Positions 6,023-10,185 of a stretch of 10,185 nt of DNA are shown one piece after another. Both the position numbers and the translations under genes were made by a program. Positions within the stretch are counted from its first letter, which is position 1. The number at the start of each line of letters is the position of its first letter. Under the pieces are notes generated by a model. It was not told the DNA's origin, made no database searches, and was given only the letters and a program-made list of their open reading frames with translations. Location: contig CACYBO010000185.1 in assembly GCA_902772685.1 (NCBI GenBank), positions 1 to 10,185 of the forward strand, given 5' to 3'. The stretch comes from an uncultured Eubacteriales bacterium. GTDB taxonomy: Bacteria; Bacillota; Clostridia; Peptostreptococcales; Anaerovoracaceae.

Positions 6023-6736
6023 CGTCTTCAGATACTCCTTTTGGTCCGTTGTTATGCGGTAACTCTCTCTGGCTTTCTGGATGGTCTTGTTGTGGGTCCA
6101 GACATCCAGCTTTTGCTCCTCTAAATAAGGAATAACTGCATCATACTGCTTGGCCAGTGCCGTCGCGAAGTACCATGCGATCATCATGTTCACGTAGTAC
6201 TCCTCTGAACGGACCTTCGCCACAAGTTCCGGATACTCCGGGTCATAATCATCACCAAGAAAGTGTTCCATCAGCATTCCAATGGCGAACCGGACAGTGT
6301 ACGTTTGTTCTGACTCCAGCCAATTTTTCACATGCAAAAGCAGTCTTTCCCTGTTCTTCTTAAACACTTTCGGTGACATCTGGTCACATGTCGCCCAGTT
6401 ATCAACGTATGGGAGGAATGCTTCGACATCAGCTACACATCTTTCGAAATTCTTATCCTCAGAAATAATAAAAGCGTGAAGCTGGTTCTCATCAAAGTAC
6501 TCGTGCGGGAGTTGTTTCAAAAATGTCTCCACATCAGCCGTACACGGACCCTGACCGGCTGAACCTGATTCCTGTTGTCTCATTTTAGCTAGTTGCTTCG
6601 CCAGCTTTCTCAATTCGGGCGTTCGCACCCCTATGACCGACTCCGGATTAACCGTAGGGATCAGTTTCTTCTGAAAATCCCTGTATTTCATATCCTGCAG
6701 TCCGAATAGTTCTTCTCGGATAACTGATTTTCCCAT
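6008..6736 (-). CDS. DNA alkylation repair glycosylase, AlkD-like HEAT-repeat protein
   Basis: This 242-residue all-helical protein matches the AlkD family, which removes N3- and N7-alkylated purines without flipping the base. The four residues important in Bacillus cereus AlkD (Trp109, Asp113, Arg148, Trp187) have counterparts at very similar positions: Trp114 and Asp118 in DNWATCD, Arg149 in TVRFAIG, and Trp188 in IAWYFATA. It opens with GLQDMKYRDFQKKLIP, followed by IGVRTPELRKLAK, typical of the family N-terminus. Length is as expected (about 235). GAGG lies about eight bases before the ATG. It is monocistronic or nearly so: a strong terminator and its own extended -10 promoter lie upstream, and a weak hairpin follows. 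It has no evident link to the acyl cluster beyond adjacency and shared strand. Enzymatic activity is inferred from the retained residues. Confidence 0.9.
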   Translation of the reverse strand: MGKSVIREELFGLQDMKYRDFQKKLIPTVNPESVIGVRTPELRKLAKQLAKMRQQESGSAGQGPCTADVETFLKQLPHEYFDENQLHAFIISEDKNFERCVADVEAFLPYVDNWATCDQMSPKVFKKNRERLLLHVKNWLESEQTYTVRFAIGMLMEHFLGDDYDPEYPELVAKVRSEEYYVNMMIAWYFATALAKQYDAVIPYLEEQKLDVWTHNKTIQKARESYRITTDQKEYLKTLKRK

Positions 6737-6775
6737 ATTCTACCTCAACCCACATAAACAATTGACATCAGATAG

Positions 6776-6784
6776 ATTATATCA
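6776..6784 (-). promoter_or_regulatory. Extended -10 promoter for the AlkD-like gene
   Basis: On the minus strand TGATATAAT is a perfect extended -10 (TGn plus TATAAT), about 40 bases before the ATG. No good -35 exists: that position falls in the terminator hairpin of the preceding gene. The TG-dependent extended class does not require one. Confidence 0.6.
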
Positions 6785-6811
6785 AAAAAGCGGTGGTTTC
6801 CCACCGCTTTT
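6784..6811 (-). terminator. Rho-independent terminator of the large redox gene
   Basis: On the minus strand GCGGTGG (6807-6801), loop GAAA, and CCACCGC (6796-6790) form a perfect seven-pair GC-rich stem followed by six T. Four A before the stem make it nearly symmetrical, so it could also work on the plus strand. It begins about 20 bases after the stop at 6831. Confidence 0.92.
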
Positions 6812-6830
6812 GTTGGTTTTTAAGCCGTCC

Positions 6831-9800
6831 TTATGCTGTCGGTTCAGCAATTGCAGGCAGTCTCTCCGCAATGGCATTCATCAGAGAATCTGTGCACGGC
6901 AGTCTGTCGCCGAATACATCGCCATCAGCCGCTACCAGCTTAGGCTCTTCCGGTTTCAGTACGCCGCCCAGGACTTCGTCCAGCTCGGCGTATTTGTATG
7001 TTGGTACACAGTCGTCCATCTCTTCAGAGATATCGTCTGTGGACTCCCATCCGCAGTCAACTTCGAAGATTCCTGCGATTGCAGCAGCAACTTCCCAGTT
7101 GGTCAGTTCGACTTCCTCATCGATTGCTGCAAATACAGGCTGCAGACGGCGTTCAGTGTTGGTGAAAGTACCGTCAGTCGATGCGAAGCCCGTTCCCGGA
7201 ATGACTACATCTGCCTTTGCGGCGAGAGCAGTCATATGAGTGTCACATACGGCCAGGAACTCGAGAGCATCTCTGTCAATGTCGAACTCTTCTCCGAATA
7301 CGAAGAGCGCTTTGAGACCTTCAAGCTGTTCAGCGCCTTCTGTGATTCCCAGATCAACGAGACCCTGTGAGTTGTTCTTAGCCTTGACCTGCAGAATGCC
7401 GTCACGAGGAGTTCCGATGTGTCCTGAGATCAGAGCGATGTCTGCAATCAGGCGTGCCGCATCTGCAGAAATGAGGTTCTGGTTGAATACGATCATCGCC
7501 TTCTTGGCTCCCAGATACATGTCAGCGATTTCCTTCGCGTCGTCTGATACCGCAACTCCTTCGAGTGATGCCGCAAAGGCATCAGCGCCTTCGAATTCAG
7601 CTCCCTTGGCATCGAGTACAGCCTTTGCGAGTTCCTTGAGGAATGCCAGATCGTCAGCATAAACTTCCTTAGTCAGGTAATTCATATGCTGAGGATACTC
7701 TGCCGGATTGACGAGAGCAACCTTTGCTCCGGCTTCCGCGGCCTGCTTCATCTTGATCTGAATAACAGGGTTGTCTATAGCGTTGTATCCGACCGCCAGG
7801 ATGAAGTTCGTCGAAAGCAGTTCATCAATAGTGTTAGGAGAAGCGTCGATTCCAAGAACGTCCTTGAGTCCGCTTGCGCGGTTGTTCGCTGAGAAGATCT
7901 TCGCTCCCATTGCTTCGGCCATCGCCTTGATTGCGTAAGCTTCTTCGTTTGTATATCTATCGGAAATGGAGACTCCGATCTCGTCGAAGCTGTACTTGGC
8001 AGCTGTCGACTGCATCTTCTTGGCGATGAGCGTCAGAGCTTCATGGTAATCAGCTTCTCTGAAGGATTCTCCTTCCTTGATGAGGGGCACTTCCAGCTTG
8101 TCTTCCAGAACTGCGCAGTCAAATCCCCACTTGCCTTTACCGCAGGCCAGACCGGCATTGACAACGCCTTCCTTGTCAGGGTTTGCCTTGACCAGAACAT
8201 CACCGTATGACTCAAGGATGAGTGAACAGCCTACTGAGCAGTGTGAGCAGGTTGTATTCGTCTCTAATGTGTCGAGTGGAACTTCCTTGGCCATTGTGGT
8301 TCTCTCCTGGAGAGCTCCTGTAGGACAAACGCTTACGCACTGTCCGCAGGATACGCAGCCGGACTCAGCCAGCGGCTTCTCAAGGTTAGGCTTGACGACT
8401 GTATCGAAGCCTCTGTGTACCAGGCCCAGAGCTCCCACGCCCATGACCTCGTCACAGACTCTCACGCAGAGTCCGCACAGTATGCACTTGTTCGGATCCC
8501 TTACGATGAACGGATGCTCATCATCATAGTCGATGGTGTTTTTGTCACCTGCGAATCTGCAAGGCTCCACATCGTACTGGTGCGCCAGATCGATGAGTTT
8601 GCACTCGAAATAGTCGTGACATCCGCATTCCAGACATCTGTTGGCTTCCGCTTCTGCTTCATCAGGTGTGTAGCCGTCAGGAATGACTTCTGAGAAGTTG
8701 CCCTTTCTCTGTTCCGGGCTGAGCTGAGGCATCTCAGGTCTGCACATCTTCTCTCTGTCTTCAAATGTCTTCTCTGTGATATCGTCCCTCGTTACGAAGT
8801 AAGGTTTCTCATATTTCACAGTCTCGCCCGCCAGATATGCATCGATGATCTCTGAAGCTTTCTTAGCGTCTGCGATTGCTTCTACTGCGATGGAAATCTT
8901 ATCATTACCGCAGTCGCCGCCGGCGAATACGCCAGGCACTGAAGTCATGAATGTTTCCTTATCATATGCGATAGCGCCCTTTCTTGTCTTGTCGCAGTCG
9001 AATATGCTCGCGTCAACTGCCTGACCGATTGCCAGAATGACGTTGTCAAGTTCGATCGTCTCTGTCTTTCCTTCGATAGGAACAGGACGTCTTCTGCCTG
9101 ATTCATCAGGTTCCCCCAGTTCCATGCACTGGAGCACGACTTCTTTCACGTGACCGTTTTCATCCTTGACGATTTCAAGCGGGTTCGTGAGGTTCTTGAA
9201 GATTACGCCTTCTTCCTCAGCCTCTTCGATTTCCACCATGTCAGCAGGCATCTCATCTTTGGTTCTTCTGTAGATGTTGTAAACCTCATCAGCTCCAAGT
9301 CTTACTGCTGTTCTGCATGCGTCCATCGCAGTGTTTCCGCCGCCTACGATAGCGACCTTTTTGCCGAGTTCGATCGGTTCGTTTCTGACCACCTTGCGCA
9401 GGAAGTCGATACCGCCGATAACGCCGTCAGCATCCTCACCCGGACAGCCTGTTCCGGTTGAGATCCATGCACCGATTCCAAGAAGTACTGCATCATACTC
9501 TTCATAAACCGTTTCAAACGGAATATCTGCGCCGATCTTTGTATCTGTGATGATTTCCGCACCCATCATCTCGATTGTGGCGATTTCATCATCCAGAACC
9601 TCCTTAGGAAGTCTGTATTCAGGGATACCATAGCGCAGCATACCGCCAGCCTTAGGCATGGATTCAAATACCGTGACTGCATGTCCCATCTGTCTGAGGA
9701 AGTAAGCTGCAGAAAGTCCCATAGGACCGCCGCCTATAACGGCTACGCTCTTACCTGTGTCCTCGCCGACCTCAGGGATGAAACGATCGATATCGCCCAG

Positions 9801-10185
9801 ATCCTGGTCAGCAACGAAGCGCTTCAGCCACTGAATTGAAATCGGCTCATCGATGAGGCCGCGTCTGCACTCTTCTTCGCAAGGATGCGGGCAGACTCTT
9901 CCCAGTGAAGCAGGAAGCGGAATCTTATCCTTGACCAGTTCCAGTGCTTCCTCATACTCACCATTGGCGATAAGGCCTACATAGCCCTGACAGTCAGTCT
10001 GTGCCGGACATGCCAGAACGCATGGAGGTCTGCAGTCTCCTGTATGATTTGAAAGCAGCAGTTCCAGGTTAGTCTTACGTGATCCGATAACTCTCTCGGT
10101 GTTTGTTCTTACGACCATGCCAGGAGCGATTACCGTTGCGCAGGCTTTGCAGAGCTTAGGGTTGCCCTCTACCTCGCACATGCAG
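6831..10185 (-). CDS. NuoG/GltD-like multidomain Fe-S flavoprotein (partial; FDH-like but no catalytic Cys/Sec)
   Basis: The 5' end lies beyond the window; at least 1118 codons are visible (numbered here from the Met at 10181, which is internal to a domain). Order: end of a NuoG-type [2Fe-2S] domain (CEVEGNPKLCKAC, 2-14); a Cys-rich GltD-type domain (Cys50, 54, 58, 64, 97, 101, 105); an FAD/NADPH oxidoreductase module with GGGPMG at 150-155, GGGNTA at 280-285 and PGVFAGGDC at 416-424; two [4Fe-4S] motifs (Cys566/569/572/576 and 609/612/615/619); then a NuoG/formate-dehydrogenase-like domain with Cys645/648/652/680 and TNTERRLQ at 1007-1014. The segment that in formate dehydrogenase carries the Mo/W-ligating Cys or Sec (763-777, FSANNRASGLKDVLG) has neither. 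The C-terminal dinucleotide-binding domain also appears absent. It probably moves electrons among NADPH, ferredoxin and a partner, perhaps with NuoE/NuoF-like subunits encoded upstream, as in Stn/Hyd-type bifurcating complexes. Hydrogenase H-cluster motifs are absent. Confidence 0.88.
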   Translation of the reverse strand, partial: CMCEVEGNPKLCKACATVIAPGMVVRTNTERVIGSRKTNLELLLSNHTGDCRPPCVLACPAQTDCQGYVGLIANGEYEEALELVKDKIPLPASLGRVCPHPCEEECRRGLIDEPISIQWLKRFVADQDLGDIDRFIPEVGEDTGKSVAVIGGGPMGLSAAYFLRQMGHAVTVFESMPKAGGMLRYGIPEYRLPKEVLDDEIATIEMMGAEIITDTKIGADIPFETVYEEYDAVLLGIGAWISTGTGCPGEDADGVIGGIDFLRKVVRNEPIELGKKVAIVGGGNTAMDACRTAVRLGADEVYNIYRRTKDEMPADMVEIEEAEEEGVIFKNLTNPLEIVKDENGHVKEVVLQCMELGEPDESGRRRPVPIEGKTETIELDNVILAIGQAVDASIFDCDKTRKGAIAYDKETFMTSVPGVFAGGDCGNDKISIAVEAIADAKKASEIIDAYLAGETVKYEKPYFVTRDDITEKTFEDREKMCRPEMPQLSPEQRKGNFSEVIPDGYTPDEAEAEANRCLECGCHDYFECKLIDLAHQYDVEPCRFAGDKNTIDYDDEHPFIVRDPNKCILCGLCVRVCDEVMGVGALGLVHRGFDTVVKPNLEKPLAESGCVSCGQCVSVCPTGALQERTTMAKEVPLDTLETNTTCSHCSVGCSLILESYGDVLVKANPDKEGVVNAGLACGKGKWGFDCAVLEDKLEVPLIKEGESFREADYHEALTLIAKKMQSTAAKYSFDEIGVSISDRYTNEEAYAIKAMAEAMGAKIFSANNRASGLKDVLGIDASPNTIDELLSTNFILAVGYNAIDNPVIQIKMKQAAEAGAKVALVNPAEYPQHMNYLTKEVYADDLAFLKELAKAVLDAKGAEFEGADAFAASLEGVAVSDDAKEIADMYLGAKKAMIVFNQNLISADAARLIADIALISGHIGTPRDGILQVKAKNNSQGLVDLGITEGAEQLEGLKALFVFGEEFDIDRDALEFLAVCDTHMTALAAKADVVIPGTGFASTDGTFTNTERRLQPVFAAIDEEVELTNWEVAAAIAGIFEVDCGWESTDDISEEMDDCVPTYKYAELDEVLGGVLKPEEPKLVAADGDVFGDRLPCTDSLMNAIAERLPAIAEPTA

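Noticed and set aside
6762..6784. Plus-strand promoter beginning with TTGACA
   Set aside because: TTGACA is present at 6762-6767, but the -10 position 17 bases on is a run of A, and no plus-strand gene follows.
6831..10185. Functional formate dehydrogenase or [FeFe]-hydrogenase
   Set aside because: The Cys/Sec of formate dehydrogenase is missing and none of the H-cluster cysteine motifs of hydrogenases is present.

Overview
The window reads as chromosomal DNA from an anaerobic, low-to-mid GC Gram-positive, most likely a member of the Clostridia (Bacillota). The basis is the AGGA/GGTG-type ribosome sites, the TATAAT/TATACT -10 boxes, the GC-rich hairpin plus T-tract terminator, and a ferredoxin/NADPH-type flavin-Fe/S fusion protein typical of strict anaerobes. 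This placement is inferred from style and gene content, with no marker gene. All supported genes lie on the minus strand, so transcription runs from high to low coordinates. No RNA gene, CRISPR array, insertion sequence or phage gene is visible.

Right part (10185 to 6831): the 3' portion of a very large redox protein that starts beyond the window. It joins a NuoG-like N-terminus, a GltD/NfnB-like FAD-NADPH module, two [4Fe-4S] ferredoxin motifs and a NuoG/formate-dehydrogenase-like domain. That last domain has lost the Cys/Sec that would ligate Mo or W. It ends at a strong intrinsic terminator (6784-6811). An extended -10 promoter starts immediately after the hairpin and serves an AlkD-type DNA glycosylase gene (6736-6008).

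Left part (5951 to 1): an acyl-chemistry cluster. In transcription order it encodes an E2/CAT-fold acyltransferase-like protein whose catalytic His is replaced by Glu; a MaoC hot-dog hydratase/dehydratase; an acyl carrier protein; a metallo-beta-lactamase-fold hydrolase; a LuxE-LuxC fusion (acyl-protein synthetase joined to acyl reductase); an AMP-forming acyl ligase; and the first 23 codons of a protein starting with a membrane segment. The last five genes are tightly spaced or overlapping. Candidate promoters lie before the E2-like gene and before the MaoC gene, the latter flanked by an 8-bp inverted repeat.

Together these genes could activate a carboxylic acid, hold it on the carrier protein, adjust it at the beta position, and reduce it to an aldehyde on a single LuxEC polypeptide. 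No luciferase (LuxAB) is present, so the aldehyde would serve something other than light. The product is unknown. This cluster is the best candidate in the window for an undescribed system.
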